From DATKUK01 sp035530655 (GTDB lineage: Bacteria > Planctomycetota > Phycisphaerae > UBA1845 > DATKUK01), in assembly GCA_035530655.1 (NCBI GenBank), contig DATKUK010000086.1, forward strand, positions 18,013-82,012: a stretch of DNA of 64,000 bases. The letters run 5' to 3'. Both the position numbers and the translations under genes were made by a program. A model generated the notes under the pieces. That model ran no database searches. It had not been told where the DNA came from and worked only from the letters and a program-made list of their open reading frames with translations. Positions 42,101-51,316 of this stretch are shown here, in pieces. The number at the start of each line of letters is the position of its first letter. Position 1 is the stretch's first letter.

Positions 42101-43342
42101 ATGGCAGACATCAGTAAGATCATCCGGGAAGCTGCGGTGAAGGCGCAGCGCGAAACCGACAGCGAGCCGGAGGGTAAGCTGACCGGCGAGTGCAAGTTTC
42201 CCATTGTATGCGAGGTTGGTGGCGGGCTGGAAGGCGCGATCGCTTGCGGTACGTCAATTGGTTACGTCAACGGTACGAAGGGATGGCTGGTCTACCGGGG
42301 GTATAACTGCTTCGACCTGGCCGAACACAGCAGCTTCGAGGAAACCAGCTACCTGCTGCTGTTCGGGAAGTTACCCACCGCGAAGGAACTGGCCGACTTC
42401 AAGAAGAACCTGGCGTCCTATGCACCCCTGCCTCGCGAGGTCGTTGACGTGCTTTCGTCGGTGCCCACCGCCAAGACCCACCCGATGTCGGCCCTGCGCA
42501 CCGGCGTCTCGGTGCTCGGCATGCTTGATGACAACGCCGAGGATACGTCCGTGGAGGCCGAGACCGAGGTCGCCATCAAGCTGATCGCCCAGATGGGGCC
42601 GCTTGCCGGAGCGATCGCGAGACTCCGACAGGGCCAGAAGCCCGTGGCGCCCGATCCTTCTCTGAGTTTGTCCGGCAATTTCCTCTACACGATGACCGGG
42701 AAGAAACCGGACGCCGATTACGAGCGCATCATGGACGTCTCGCTGATTCTGCATGCCGACCATGGCATGAACGCGTCGACGTTCACCAGCATGGTGGTCA
42801 ATTCTTCTTTGTCGGACATGTACAGCTCGATCACGGCGGGCATCGGCAGCCTCAAAGGCCCGCTGCACGGTGGGGCCAACGAGCGGGTGCTCCATGACCT
42901 GGACGAGATCGGCAGCGCCGATAAGGTCGATAAGTGGTTTGCCGAAGCGCGGAAGGCCAAGCGGCGGGTGATGGGCTTCGGACACCGCGTGTACAAGGCG
43001 TATGATCCTCGGGCTCGCATCCTGGGCCCGCTGGCCGACATGATGACGCAGGGCACCAAGCATCGGACGCTGTACGAGACGGCCGTCAAGCTCGACGGCG
43101 TGGTGTGCAGCGAACTCGGGGCGGAGAAGAAGATCTTCCCGAACGTTGATTTCTACAGCGGCCTGGTCTATCGGGCGATGGGGATTGAGACCGCGATGTT
43201 CACGCCCATCTTCGCCGTCAGCCGCATTTCGGGCTGGTGTGCGCGGGTGCTCGAGTACCTGGCCGGCAATCGTATCTTCAGGCCGCGGGCGATCTATACC
43301 GGACCTACCAAGGCGGAGTATGTTCCTGTCGGGCAGCGTTGA
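42101..43342 (+). CDS. gltA: citrate synthase
   Basis: A 413-residue type of citrate synthase that condenses acetyl-CoA and oxaloacetate. YRGYNCFDLAEHSSFEETSYLLLFGKLPT is the conserved N-terminal region; LILHADHGMNASTFTSM has the first active-site histidine; GPLHGGANERVLHDL, MGFGHRVYKAYDPRARIL (second His, substrate Arg) and DFYSGLVYRAMGI (active-site Asp) follow. ATG 42101 is fixed by AAAGGAG at 42086-42092; the open frame back to 41987 is not citrate-synthase-like. A strong terminator follows. Divergent from sucC, another TCA-cycle gene. Confidence 0.95.
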   Translation: MADISKIIREAAVKAQRETDSEPEGKLTGECKFPIVCEVGGGLEGAIACGTSIGYVNGTKGWLVYRGYNCFDLAEHSSFEETSYLLLFGKLPTAKELADFKKNLASYAPLPREVVDVLSSVPTAKTHPMSALRTGVSVLGMLDDNAEDTSVEAETEVAIKLIAQMGPLAGAIARLRQGQKPVAPDPSLSLSGNFLYTMTGKKPDADYERIMDVSLILHADHGMNASTFTSMVVNSSLSDMYSSITAGIGSLKGPLHGGANERVLHDLDEIGSADKVDKWFAEARKAKRRVMGFGHRVYKAYDPRARILGPLADMMTQGTKHRTLYETAVKLDGVVCSELGAEKKIFPNVDFYSGLVYRAMGIETAMFTPIFAVSRISGWCARVLEYLAGNRIFRPRAIYTGPTKAEYVPVGQR

Positions 43343-43382
43343 CCGGGACGAGATGTAGTTCACGGGCGTCGATATGCACCTT

Positions 43383-43415
43383 CAGAGCCGATCCGAAAGG
43401 GTCGGCTCTGTTGTT
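43383..43415 (+). terminator. intrinsic terminator after citrate synthase
   Basis: CAGAGCCGA (43383-43391) pairs with TCGGCTCTG (43402-43410). The stem extends inward by TCC/GGG, closing a GAAA tetraloop, for about 12 bp in total. TTGTT follows directly. Position 40 bp after the gltA stop fits rho-independent termination, although the T tract is short. Confidence 0.75.
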
Positions 43416-43485
43416 ACCTTGAGGCGGTCTGGGATCGGGGACTGAAGCAGCGGGCGTATCAAACGGCTCGCCGGGAGGTACATTC

Positions 43486-44016
43486 ATGGATTCGGTCTGC
43501 GAGCAGATCCTGCGGGCGTTTCGCGTGGTTCGGGACAGCTTTCGTGTGCCCCTCGAGGGCATAAGCACCGCGCATCTGAACTACGCGCCGAGCGAACGCA
43601 AAATGTCCGTCGGCCAGATTGCCCTGCACTGTGCAGGGGCGGAGCGGTACTTCATGAACCGGCAGCCTGTCTTCGAGCGAACGGAGCGCACATACGTGCC
43701 GACCGAGTACCCGATCCGACGCGCGTTCGTGTTCGAGCAGATAGACCTTGCCGAGAGGGACATCGAAACGGTCCTGGCCGCCGCGAGTGACGACGACCTG
43801 GCAAGGCCCAGGCGTTTCTACGGGGATCGGGAGGTGAAGCTGGGCTATATCCTCATGCGCCTGATGACCCACGAACTCTACCACATGGGCCAGATGGCTT
43901 ACATGCGGAGTTGGCTGGACGACGATTGGCACTTTGACGGGTTCTGGGGCAAGGCTGCCTCGGCCATCATCGCCGTGCCTTACGCTATCACAGAAGAGAC
44001 AGCCCCCGGCTTCTAA
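43486..44016 (+). CDS. DinB-superfamily protein
   Basis: A 176-residue four-helix-bundle protein of the DinB/YfiT superfamily, members of which include thiol-dependent transferases. The three metal-ligand histidines are placed as expected: SVGQIALHCAGAERYFM (first His) and LMRLMTHELYHMGQMAYM (two in H-x-x-x-H). The start has GGGAGG about ten bases upstream. It sits alone between the gltA terminator and a small leftward gene. A role in thiol metabolism or detoxification is possible; the substrate cannot be seen. Confidence 0.82.
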   Translation: MDSVCEQILRAFRVVRDSFRVPLEGISTAHLNYAPSERKMSVGQIALHCAGAERYFMNRQPVFERTERTYVPTEYPIRRAFVFEQIDLAERDIETVLAAASDDDLARPRRFYGDREVKLGYILMRLMTHELYHMGQMAYMRSWLDDDWHFDGFWGKAASAIIAVPYAITEETAPGF

Positions 44017-44081
44017 AGCAGGCAGAGTCAGGTTTCTAGCAAACCGGGCGTATTGGGTTACGGCCAGTTGGTCGCGGTGGT

Positions 44082-44285
44082 CTAGCTCTCGGCCTTGCGG
44101 ACGAAATGGATCAGTCGGCACTGGGTCCAATCAACGCTGAACTCGGCGTGGCCTGTATCGGTATAGGTGCCCTTACTCTTGGATACGCGGTCGTCCTCGA
44201 TGATTTTGCCGGTGTTCTCCTCGTCGCAAACGTAGCTTTGGCACTGCCCGGACTCGCGGCTCCAAACCTTCAGATGGCAGGCCAT
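44082..44285 (-). CDS. small cysteine-containing protein of unknown function
   Basis: A 67-residue protein beginning MACHLKVWSRESGQCQSYVC and ending CRLIHFVRKAES. Four cysteines (residues 3, 15, 20 and one near 59) and an amphipathic middle suggest a small metal-binding or disulfide-stabilised fold. AAAGGAGT lies seven bases before ATG 44285, a strong ribosome binding site that makes this start much more likely than the 125-residue frame open to 44459. I do not recognise the family. It is divergent from the TIM-barrel-like gene. Confidence 0.65.
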   Translation of the reverse strand: MACHLKVWSRESGQCQSYVCDEENTGKIIEDDRVSKSKGTYTDTGHAEFSVDWTQCRLIHFVRKAES

Positions 44286-44457
44286 GGGTACTCCTTTGCA
44301 GCAGGTTCTGGCGCGGTATGCTAGTAAGAGCTTGTCTGTGGTGCAAGCCGCGTGACGGCGACTCGGCGGGGCCGTTGCGACTGAAGGGCGCTGCCGGTCG
44401 CGATTGTTCACCTTTTTGGGACATGCACCGCCTTGCACGCGGACAGTCGAGCCGGCC

Positions 44458-45624
44458 ATGCAAACAATCGTAGGCTGCTACTTGTGGGATCTGCTGGACG
44501 AAGGCGTGGAGGCGGTCGTCGACCGGTTGGCGGGCGAGATCGGCGCTACCGGCGTGTGTGTGCCGGCCACCTACCACAGCATCGACCAGATCCGTCCGCA
44601 CGAGGCAGCGCACGCTCGCCGGTACCATCACGAGGCGGCTGCCTACTTCCAGCCCGACCGTCAGCGGTACGCCAGCACGCGGATTCGTGCCTCCGTGGCC
44701 GGATGGCTGGGCCGGCGCAATCCTCTCTCCGGCGTCTGTGAGGCGAGCCGTGCCGCCGGGTTGGCTGTTCACCTATGGGTCGTCGCGTGTCACGGCTCGA
44801 CGCTGGTAAGCCGCTATGGGTGGGCTGTGGGCAAAGACGTGTTCGGCGCCTCTCTGGACATGGGCCTGTGTCCATCCAATCCGGAGGTTCGCCAGTACGT
44901 GTGCGAGCTTGTAGGTGACGTGTCAAGCAACTACGGCGCCGAGTCGATCGTGCTTGACTCGGCGTTCTACCCGCCGCGCCACGCGCACGCTCATGCACAC
45001 TCGGGCCTGGAACCCGGATGCGTGGAGACGTTCCTGAGCGGCCTGTGTTTCTGCGAGTCGTGTCGGCAGCGAGCGATCGACTCGGGTCTGGACGTCGAGC
45101 CGGTCGTACGATCTGTTCGCGTTGCGCTTGAGCGTTGGCATAGCTCAGGGCGATGTGAGCCCAAAGATCTTGACTCCTATCTCGGGCGCGACACGCTGCT
45201 GGTTGAGTATGTTGCCATGCGTTGCCGGTTGATTGCCGAATGGGTACATCGCCTGCGATCGAGTTGCTCGTGCCGGCTGGTGTACCACCTTCCTTCATGC
45301 GCGACGGTGGCAGGCGTTGACGTTTCGCTGCTGGCAGACCAGGTCGATACGTGCCTGGTTACCATCGATGGCTCGAACGTGCAGGCCGTCATAGACCATC
45401 TGAGGCAACTGTCGGCGGCTGCGGGCGGGGCGGGCTCGCCGGCCGTCCGGGTCCACGCGTATCCGCCGCGGTGCCCGGACGCGCCCTCGCTGGTGCGGAC
45501 GCTGGCGGGCCTGGCCGATCGCGGGGTCAGGCAGGTGTACCTGGAGAACTACGGCCTGATACCTACGGGCCGTCTGAGTTGGCTGCGGCAGGCGATCCGC
45601 GCCGCCAGTCGGGCCGCGAGCTAG
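44458..45624 (+). CDS. putative glycosyl-hydrolase-like TIM-barrel protein
   Basis: A 388-residue protein without a signal peptide. MQTIVGCYLWDLLDEGVEAVVDRLAGEIGATGVCVPATYH is a barrel-like start (strand, helix, strand); GLAVHLWVVACHGSTL, VSSNYGAESIVLDSAFYPP (strand ending in Asp) and DRGVRQVYLENYGLI continue the pattern. A cysteine motif CFCESCRQRA and a His-rich stretch (RHAHAHAHS) may bind metal; similar Cys motifs occur in glycosyl-hydrolase-like barrel families. The substrate is unknown. ATG 44458 starts the conserved part; the frame is open to 44404. Confidence 0.55.
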   Translation: MQTIVGCYLWDLLDEGVEAVVDRLAGEIGATGVCVPATYHSIDQIRPHEAAHARRYHHEAAAYFQPDRQRYASTRIRASVAGWLGRRNPLSGVCEASRAAGLAVHLWVVACHGSTLVSRYGWAVGKDVFGASLDMGLCPSNPEVRQYVCELVGDVSSNYGAESIVLDSAFYPPRHAHAHAHSGLEPGCVETFLSGLCFCESCRQRAIDSGLDVEPVVRSVRVALERWHSSGRCEPKDLDSYLGRDTLLVEYVAMRCRLIAEWVHRLRSSCSCRLVYHLPSCATVAGVDVSLLADQVDTCLVTIDGSNVQAVIDHLRQLSAAAGGAGSPAVRVHAYPPRCPDAPSLVRTLAGLADRGVRQVYLENYGLIPTGRLSWLRQAIRAASRAAS

Positions 45625-45681
45625 AGGCGCCGCCTGCTTGCACTTCGCCTTATGCCCGCTATACTGAGAGATGCTGCAAGA

Positions 45682-45755
<74 letters not shown>

Positions 45756-45764
45756 CTTCTGTAA

Positions 45765-45780
45765 GCCCTTGTAGCTCAGT
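45765..45780 (+). other. 5' tRNA-like fragment (possible att scar)
   Basis: GCCCTTGTAGCTCAGT reads like the first 16 nt of a second tRNA (7-nt acceptor arm, TA, then the start of a D stem), but the sequence that follows cannot complete a cloverleaf. It lies ten bases after tRNA-Arg and 16 bases before the recombinase remnant. It may be the broken edge of a tRNA gene disrupted by an integrated element, or chance. Confidence 0.4.
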
Positions 45781-45795
45781 ATCTTACGGCTATCC

Positions 45796-46152
45796 CTATT
45801 GGCTGCAATTGGTCGGAAACCCTGCCAAATTGGCAAGTGCGTCACAAAGTGGGTCACTTTGCGACACGGACGGACCTAATAGCTCAGACCCCATCCGCCG
45901 GGCCGCCTGCAGGTCCTCCGCCCGCACCGAGAGGTAGTACCGCTCGGCGGTGGCCATGTCGCTGTGGCCGGCCAACCGCTGGACCACGTGGATCGGCAGG
46001 CGGCTGGCCCAGTTGGTGATGCACGACCGCCGCAGGCCGTGCAGGGTGTAGGGCCCCACAGCCGCCCGCCGACGCAAAACACGTACCGACCGTTGAGGCC
46101 CACCCATTCCGTACAGGTGAAGTGGCCTCTTCGGTGTCTCTGTGGCACACAT
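45796..46152 (-). pseudogene. C-terminal remnant of a tyrosine recombinase (integrase)
   Basis: 118 residues matching only the last part of a phage-type integrase catalytic domain: YTLHGLRRSCITNWASRLPIHVVQRLAGHSDMATAERYYLSV. This has the H-x-x-R box, the GHS box and the tyrosine nucleophile. The N-terminal DNA-binding half and the first catalytic arginine are absent, and no upstream frame restores them. The open frame starts at an ATG with no ribosome binding site. Its 3' end faces tRNA-Arg, the usual layout for an element integrated in a tRNA gene. Likely a decayed integrated element. Confidence 0.75.
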
Positions 46153-47003
46153 ATCTGCAGTATGCTGAATCTCAAGCTCGCAGGGAAGTCGATAGTTTCG
46201 GAAAAAACGTTCCGATGACGGAAAGGGCCTCCCCCGCCGCCCTGGCGCGAAGCTAGATCCGATAAAGACTCGCCCATTACCCGTCCCCCCTCGGCTGGCC
46301 GACGGTGGTCGGGGGGAGCGGCCACTCGGGACATGTCGGCCGACAGACGGTCGACCGCAAAAACCGGTTTGGCTGCCGATGGTTTGTATTCCATATATGG
46401 GGAAGAGGCGCTCGGCGGGTCACAGCGCAGGTGTGTCCGCATGGCAGCAGTGTGTCGCCGTCGTAGGTGCGGGCAACGTGTGTGGCCCGATGAACGTCGC
46501 GGCACGCGTTGGTGGGGGCGTCGATGTCTCCGCCAGGTGGAAACGGGTGCCGGGGAGTGGAGATGTTATCGGTATGGCCTCGGGCCATCGGCGGTCATCG
46601 CCGGGGGACCCGCGCGGAGTTGGATCGGCATCTTGAGCGGATCGACGTCGATAACCTATGCGGCAAACGCCGCCGACACGATTATCGCGCCCCGGACGTG
46701 GCCTTGGAGGTATCCGGGCTCGACTGTGACGCCACGTTGATGACTACGACGCGGAACGTCAGCGCGGGGGAGGGTCAGCTTCCTGTTCGACCAGCGGCCG
46801 GTGTCGGGCGTGAGATGCCGGATCCGACATCAGGCGATCGGCGATTTCGCCGAAGATTTACCTCAGCACGGCGATCGGGCCTGACCGGTCATAAGCCATC
46901 GTCCGTCGGCGGCAGAGACGCGCCCCCGAGCCCCCGCGTGCTGCGGCCGACGCTGCATCATGGTGTAGTTCAACGGAACACGCGGTGCGTGGCGCAATGC
47001 CAA
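46153..47003. other. gene-poor region, probably decayed mobile-element DNA
   Basis: About 850 bp between the integrase remnant and the first lipoprotein gene. Short frames on both strands are Arg/Cys/Pro-rich and unlike proteins, and none continues the integrase. A rightward open frame from 46509 simply runs into the lipoprotein gene. I see no tRNA, repeat array or obvious second attachment site. Confidence 0.5.
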
Positions 47004-47996
47004 ATGAGTTGCTCCACCGTCTTTCGGGCAGCCGTTCTGGCGGTGTCCCTGCTGACCGCCGGATGTGCCGTGCCCCAGAGCCCGGGCAAAGGTACGTTGA
47101 CGAACCTGGTGGAGGCGAACTCGGGGCGACATTACTGGCTTTATCTGCCGGGACAATATCCGGCCCAGACATCGCCGCACAAGACCGCAGAACGGTGGCC
47201 ACTGGTGGTAACCCTGCACGGCATGAAGCCGTTCGACAGTTACAGCGCACAGATCCGCGAGTGGCAGCAGCAGGCGGACGCCTATGGCCTGATCGTCTGT
47301 GCCCCCGATCTGCACACGTCCGACATCTTCATGGAACTTCCACTCCAGCACGTCCATTCCTATGTCGAACGGGATGAGCGGATGATCCTGGACATGATGG
47401 ACCAGGTTCTCCGCCGAACCGACGCCGATCCGAACCGCGTGCTGATTACGAGCTGGTCATCGGGCGGATATCTCGCCCACTACGTGCTCAATCGCCACCC
47501 CGAGCGATTCGCATGTCTGGCTGTACGGCAGTCCAATTTTTCGGCCAGCATCCTCGACCCGCGGCAGATCCGCGAGTACCCCCGGTACCCCGACACCCCG
47601 ATTGCCATCTTCTTCGGCCAGAACGATCTCCTTATATGCCGCAAGGAGTCCAGAGAGGCCGTCGTCTGGTATCGCGAGCACGGGTTTCGGCGGGTCGAGG
47701 CCTACAGCGTGGAAGGGCTGGGCCACGAACGGACGCCGGAGACTGCCGCCAATTTCTTCGCGCGGGTCTGTCGGTTCCAACCGCTGGACAAGGCGCTGGC
47801 TCAGCGCAGCCTCGCCCGCGTCCGCGCGCAGCCGGTTGCCTTGGCCTCCGCCCAGCCGACTGCGGGTGAAACCCCGGCCGGCACGGGCGCCAACCCACAC
47901 CGCGAGCGGCCCGCCAGGCCGGAGAACACCTACCTCGGGACCGACGCCCTCGGGAGACTCAGTGCGCTCAACGCCGAGAAACAGCCCGGAGATTAG
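47004..47996 (+). CDS. lipoprotein with alpha/beta-hydrolase fold (esterase-like)
   Basis: A 330-residue predicted lipoprotein: signal helix FRAAVLAVSLLTAGC with a lipobox at about residue 21. The body resembles polyhydroxybutyrate-depolymerase/feruloyl-esterase-like hydrolases: WPLVVTLHGMKPFDSY (oxyanion strand), VLITSWSSGGYLAHYVLNRHPE (nucleophile elbow, with S-x-S-x-G instead of G-x-S-x-G), TPIAIFFGQNDLLI (Asp region) and VEGLGHERTPE (His). The C-terminal 70 residues are low-complexity. ATG 47004 starts the signal peptide; no good ribosome binding site is visible. First of three lipoprotein genes in a row. Confidence 0.72.
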   Translation: MSCSTVFRAAVLAVSLLTAGCAVPQSPGKGTLTNLVEANSGRHYWLYLPGQYPAQTSPHKTAERWPLVVTLHGMKPFDSYSAQIREWQQQADAYGLIVCAPDLHTSDIFMELPLQHVHSYVERDERMILDMMDQVLRRTDADPNRVLITSWSSGGYLAHYVLNRHPERFACLAVRQSNFSASILDPRQIREYPRYPDTPIAIFFGQNDLLICRKESREAVVWYREHGFRRVEAYSVEGLGHERTPETAANFFARVCRFQPLDKALAQRSLARVRAQPVALASAQPTAGETPAGTGANPHRERPARPENTYLGTDALGRLSALNAEKQPGD

Positions 47997-48165
47997 TATC
48001 GTGCCCAGTTCGCCTCGCCAGGTCGCGCCGTCCTGCCTGCACTGCCGCGTGCAGATCACTCAGTCCCTACGTGAGGGGGCCGATTGTCGGTGGCTGCACA
48101 ACGGCGAGACCATCTGGACAGGCCGCCAACGACCGATTGCCCTCCGCTCGCCGGACAGCACGAAC

Positions 48166-48936
48166 GTGATCGCAAGAGCCTGCCTCCCCTTGTTGGGCGT
48201 GGTGCTGGTCGCGCTGCTGGCCGGCTGCGCCTCAGACCTATCCACGCCCAGGGTGATCTTTCTCGACGGAGCAGGCTGGTACACCGGTGACGGTCCCGTG
48301 CGCGCCGGCCTCCGGCAGGCGGGCTTTGCCGGACCGGTGGAGCGGTTCGGCTGGGCCAGCGGACTGGGGCCGTTGCACGATCATCTGGTAGTCGGCCCGA
48401 GTCACCCGCGAACCCGCGCGCTGGCGCAGCGAATCACCCGGCTGCGGCAAGCGAATCCAAACGGCAAGATCGTAGTGATGGGTCTGTCGGCCGGCAGTCG
48501 AGTGGTCGTCTGCGGGCTGGAGAAGCTGCCGCCTACGGTGGCGGTCGACCACGTCGTATTGCTGAGCCCCTCGATTAGCAGTCGCCACGACCTGAGCGAG
48601 GCTTTGAGGCACGTCAAGGGCAGGCTGTACTTCACGACGAGCACGCAAGACGGCATCCTCTCGACGGCCTGCAGCGCGGGGATGGCAGGCGGAAGGCCCG
48701 CAGGTCGGGCCGGCTTCGTTCTGCCAAACCACCAGAGCACCGAATCAAGGAACCTGTACCGCAAAGTGGTCCCGCTGCCTTGGCGGCCGGGGTACCTGGC
48801 CTACGGATGGGATGGCGGCCACGTATCGGCTACGAGTAGCAACTTCATTCGAGTGGTCATCGCCCCACGAATAATCGACGATCTGCCACATCCATTAGAC
48901 CAACCCCTGGTGTCGGCAGACGGAGGAGTACGCTGA
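48166..48936 (+). CDS. lipoprotein with serine-hydrolase-like fold
   Basis: About 256 residues. GTG 48166 gives a short signal peptide, RACLPLLGVVLVALLAGC, with lipobox LLAGC; an in-frame GTG at 48001 would add 55 residues before it and is less likely. The mature part has VIFLDGAGWYTGDGPVRAG, then GKIVVMGLSAGSRVVVCGLEKLPP, a good G-x-S-x-G elbow, DHVVLLSPSIS and FTTSTQDG. It looks like a cell-envelope alpha/beta hydrolase of unknown substrate. Its stop codon overlaps the next ATG by one base, so the two are co-translated. Confidence 0.62.
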   Translation: MIARACLPLLGVVLVALLAGCASDLSTPRVIFLDGAGWYTGDGPVRAGLRQAGFAGPVERFGWASGLGPLHDHLVVGPSHPRTRALAQRITRLRQANPNGKIVVMGLSAGSRVVVCGLEKLPPTVAVDHVVLLSPSISSRHDLSEALRHVKGRLYFTTSTQDGILSTACSAGMAGGRPAGRAGFVLPNHQSTESRNLYRKVVPLPWRPGYLAYGWDGGHVSATSSNFIRVVIAPRIIDDLPHPLDQPLVSADGGVR

Positions 48937-50195
48937 TGCTGCCAAACCTAAAACACAACTGGTTGACGGCCGGACTCGCCCTTCTACTGTGGACCGGCTG
49001 CAATCCCGACTATGTTCGCATGTATGAGCAGCGGGGAGAACACTATAAGGCTCATCAACTGTGCCGCGAGGCGCTGACGCTAGACCCCCAAAACCAAGCG
49101 GCGGCAGCGGGATTGCTGCGCAATGCTCCTGCTGCACTGACGTACTGGCGAGAGCAGGCGCTCGCCGCGGCGACGACCAACGATTGGCGGCGCGCTGCAG
49201 TGTGTCATCAGCAGGTGTTGATGATCAAGCCGGACGAGAAGCCCAGCATCGACGCGTTGCGCCAGCTTGCCCACCAGCACCCCGATCAGATCGCTTTGCC
49301 TATCGGGCCCGACGCGGTGGCCACAACGGCGCTTGTCAAGCCGCCGGAAAAGGTAGCCTTGCCGGCGCCCCCTTCTGCCAAGCCGCCCGCAAGCGAATCA
49401 TCCGAAGCGCGATCGCCTCAGCCACAGAGCCCAGCCTCGTCTGCGGTCGCCGCCGCCTCCGCGCCGCGAGTGCCAAGCAAACCGACGGTCGCCACACCGC
49501 CGCCCGCAGCACCAGCACCGGCGCCGGCGGTGAAAACCGTGGCCAAACGCGCCGATAAAGCGCCGCGCCAGATGCCCGTCAAGCCGCCGATAAAGGTGGC
49601 CTTGACGCCGCCCGAAAGCAAACCATCCGAAGCGCGATTGCCTCGGCCACAGAGCCCAGTCTCGTCTGCGATCGCCTCGGCCTCCACGCCGCAAGTGCCA
49701 AGCAAACGGACGGTCGCCGCAGGACCGCCGACAGCACCGGCGCCGTCGGCGAAAACCGTAGTCAAGCGTGCCGACAAACCGCAACGTCCGGCGCGCGTCG
49801 CGCGGAGAGTCAACCCATACCGTCAGAAGCCGACCGTGCGCCGCGGGCAAAGTGTGTCCGAGGCCGACGTGGCGTTGGTCGTTTGTGTCAGCAGAGACGA
49901 TCCCCGCTACGCCGAGAGAGCATTACTGACCGATGGGATCTTCGTCAGGGTCAAAGACACCGATTTCTTCCCGCTCGACGCCGATATGGAATTGTACGTG
50001 GGCAACAAGCGCGTCGCGAAGTTATCCAACCTGCGGACTGGCAGCGTCGTGACCGTGCTCGGGCGATCGGGAGAGCCCTACGAACTGCTGCTCATGCACA
50101 TCGACAGCGGCCCCGAGACCGTCAAGATCGGTCTGCGACGGGTCCGCCATGCCGATAGCAACATAGGACCGCTTGCCGCCGGCGTCCCTCGCTGA
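48936..50195 (+). CDS. lipoprotein with duplicated Pro/Ala linker
   Basis: A 419-residue protein. Signal peptide with lipobox LLWTGC near residue 22, then a TPR-like helical segment (GEHYKAHQLCREALTLDPQNQAA and NDWRRAAVCHQQVLMIKPDEK). Residues about 135-295 are a Pro/Ala/Ser-rich linker made of two copies of an 81-residue unit (KPP..KVAL...VPSK.TVA...KTV.KRADK; nucleotide offset 243 bp). A C-terminal beta-rich domain follows (DADMELYVGNKRVAKLSNLRTGSVVTVLG). GGAGGAG seven bases before ATG makes this the best-translated gene of the trio. It probably spans the peptidoglycan; function unknown. Confidence 0.7.
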   Translation: MLPNLKHNWLTAGLALLLWTGCNPDYVRMYEQRGEHYKAHQLCREALTLDPQNQAAAAGLLRNAPAALTYWREQALAAATTNDWRRAAVCHQQVLMIKPDEKPSIDALRQLAHQHPDQIALPIGPDAVATTALVKPPEKVALPAPPSAKPPASESSEARSPQPQSPASSAVAAASAPRVPSKPTVATPPPAAPAPAPAVKTVAKRADKAPRQMPVKPPIKVALTPPESKPSEARLPRPQSPVSSAIASASTPQVPSKRTVAAGPPTAPAPSAKTVVKRADKPQRPARVARRVNPYRQKPTVRRGQSVSEADVALVVCVSRDDPRYAERALLTDGIFVRVKDTDFFPLDADMELYVGNKRVAKLSNLRTGSVVTVLGRSGEPYELLLMHIDSGPETVKIGLRRVRHADSNIGPLAAGVPR

Positions 50196-50434
50196 GGCGA
50201 CGGCACCGCACGGTTCACATGTCGATCTTTCGTCGATGATGTCAGGCGACACTTCGCCGGCAGACGGCGTTCGGATTTCGTAGGCTCCCAACGTCGCCGC
50301 CGCTGACGTGCCAGACAACACAGCCTTGCCCGCAGGAATCAGCGTAGGCTTGTCGCCAAGCCAATGGGGTCCGCAACGGACAGGCCTGCAAGCGGCGTGC
50401 TGCTGTTCTTGTCGGTCGGTTGGGGTCTGTCGGC

Positions 50435-51316
50435 CTAGAAGCCGTTGCCCTGGGGAAGGAAATCCTCATCGGTAAGGCCCACGTTGAGCTGGACATCGCT
50501 GAAGACGTAGCTGGCCAGAAGCTCCTCTTTGGTGTCGTCGGCGTAGCAGTGAATCGCAAGAGGGACCAGCCGCTCGCGATCGAGATGAACGATCAGCGTG
50601 CGGTCCGGATAGGTCGCTTTCTCACCTTCATAAGGAAGGCGACGCTCTACGACGTGTGTCGACCGCTCGCCCACCGTGCCCACGCCGGCGTAGCGCAGAC
50701 TCGGCATACCTTCGTTGCCGGCCAGTCGAGCATATTTCAGGATCAGCGCCAGTCCGTTCTCGAATCCGAACTGATCGATGGTCAGGCGCGACATCGTGTG
50801 CGCCCCGGCTCCGTGAATCGGTATGGCCAGTGCCGGGAAGATAAGGCGGGCAATCGGCCCTTCCGGCTGGACCAACGCCATCTCTCGGCCCTGTTTGTCC
50901 ACCCGCTCGCCTTGGACGTAGAGGACGCGCCGGGCATCCTTTGGGTTCTCGACCCAGTGCAGCAATACGCTGAAGGGCTCGCGCCTGAACTTCACGCGGA
51001 TTTGCTGACGAGGCCCGAGCTGGCCCGCTATCCGCTCCTGCTTGCTCAACGTGCCGACGTAATCGGCCACCGACTGCCGGCAGCGCGTCAACGCCGTCTC
51101 CAACAGCCTCGTCGGGTCGGTCCGCGCGGGCAGTTGACCGGAGACGCTCGCATTCCGTGCCAGCGCTACCGCCGGCGACGAAAACGCCCGAGAACTCGAC
51201 GCCCCGCTCCGCGCGTCGGTTGCCTCGCCCAGCTCGACGGCCAGCGCCGCCAGCAGACCGATACCGACGAACAGGCGGACCTGCGATGCGGGCTTATGCT
51301 TCTGATCCCCTCGCAC
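50435..51316 (-). CDS. DUF1571-family exported protein
   Basis: A 293-residue protein with a weak N-terminal signal (VRLFVGIGLLAALAVELG). The body DYVGTLSKQERIAGQLGPRQQIRVKFRREPFSVLLHWVENPKDARRVLYVQG is the recognisable DUF1571 pattern, a family seen mainly in planctomycetes and thought to be cell-envelope-associated; its function is unknown. The C-terminus PDRTLIVHLDRERLVPLAIHCYADD resembles the LolA-like half-barrel of outer-membrane carrier proteins. GTG 51316 has TTGAGGT about eight bases upstream. It converges on the lipoprotein gene with 239 bp between. Confidence 0.75.
   Translation of the reverse strand: MRGDQKHKPASQVRLFVGIGLLAALAVELGEATDARSGASSSRAFSSPAVALARNASVSGQLPARTDPTRLLETALTRCRQSVADYVGTLSKQERIAGQLGPRQQIRVKFRREPFSVLLHWVENPKDARRVLYVQGERVDKQGREMALVQPEGPIARLIFPALAIPIHGAGAHTMSRLTIDQFGFENGLALILKYARLAGNEGMPSLRYAGVGTVGERSTHVVERRLPYEGEKATYPDRTLIVHLDRERLVPLAIHCYADDTKEELLASYVFSDVQLNVGLTDEDFLPQGNGF

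Noticed and set aside
46509..47003. 165-codon N-terminal extension of the first lipoprotein
   Set aside because: A signal peptide with lipobox begins at 47004; the residues before it look like non-coding DNA.
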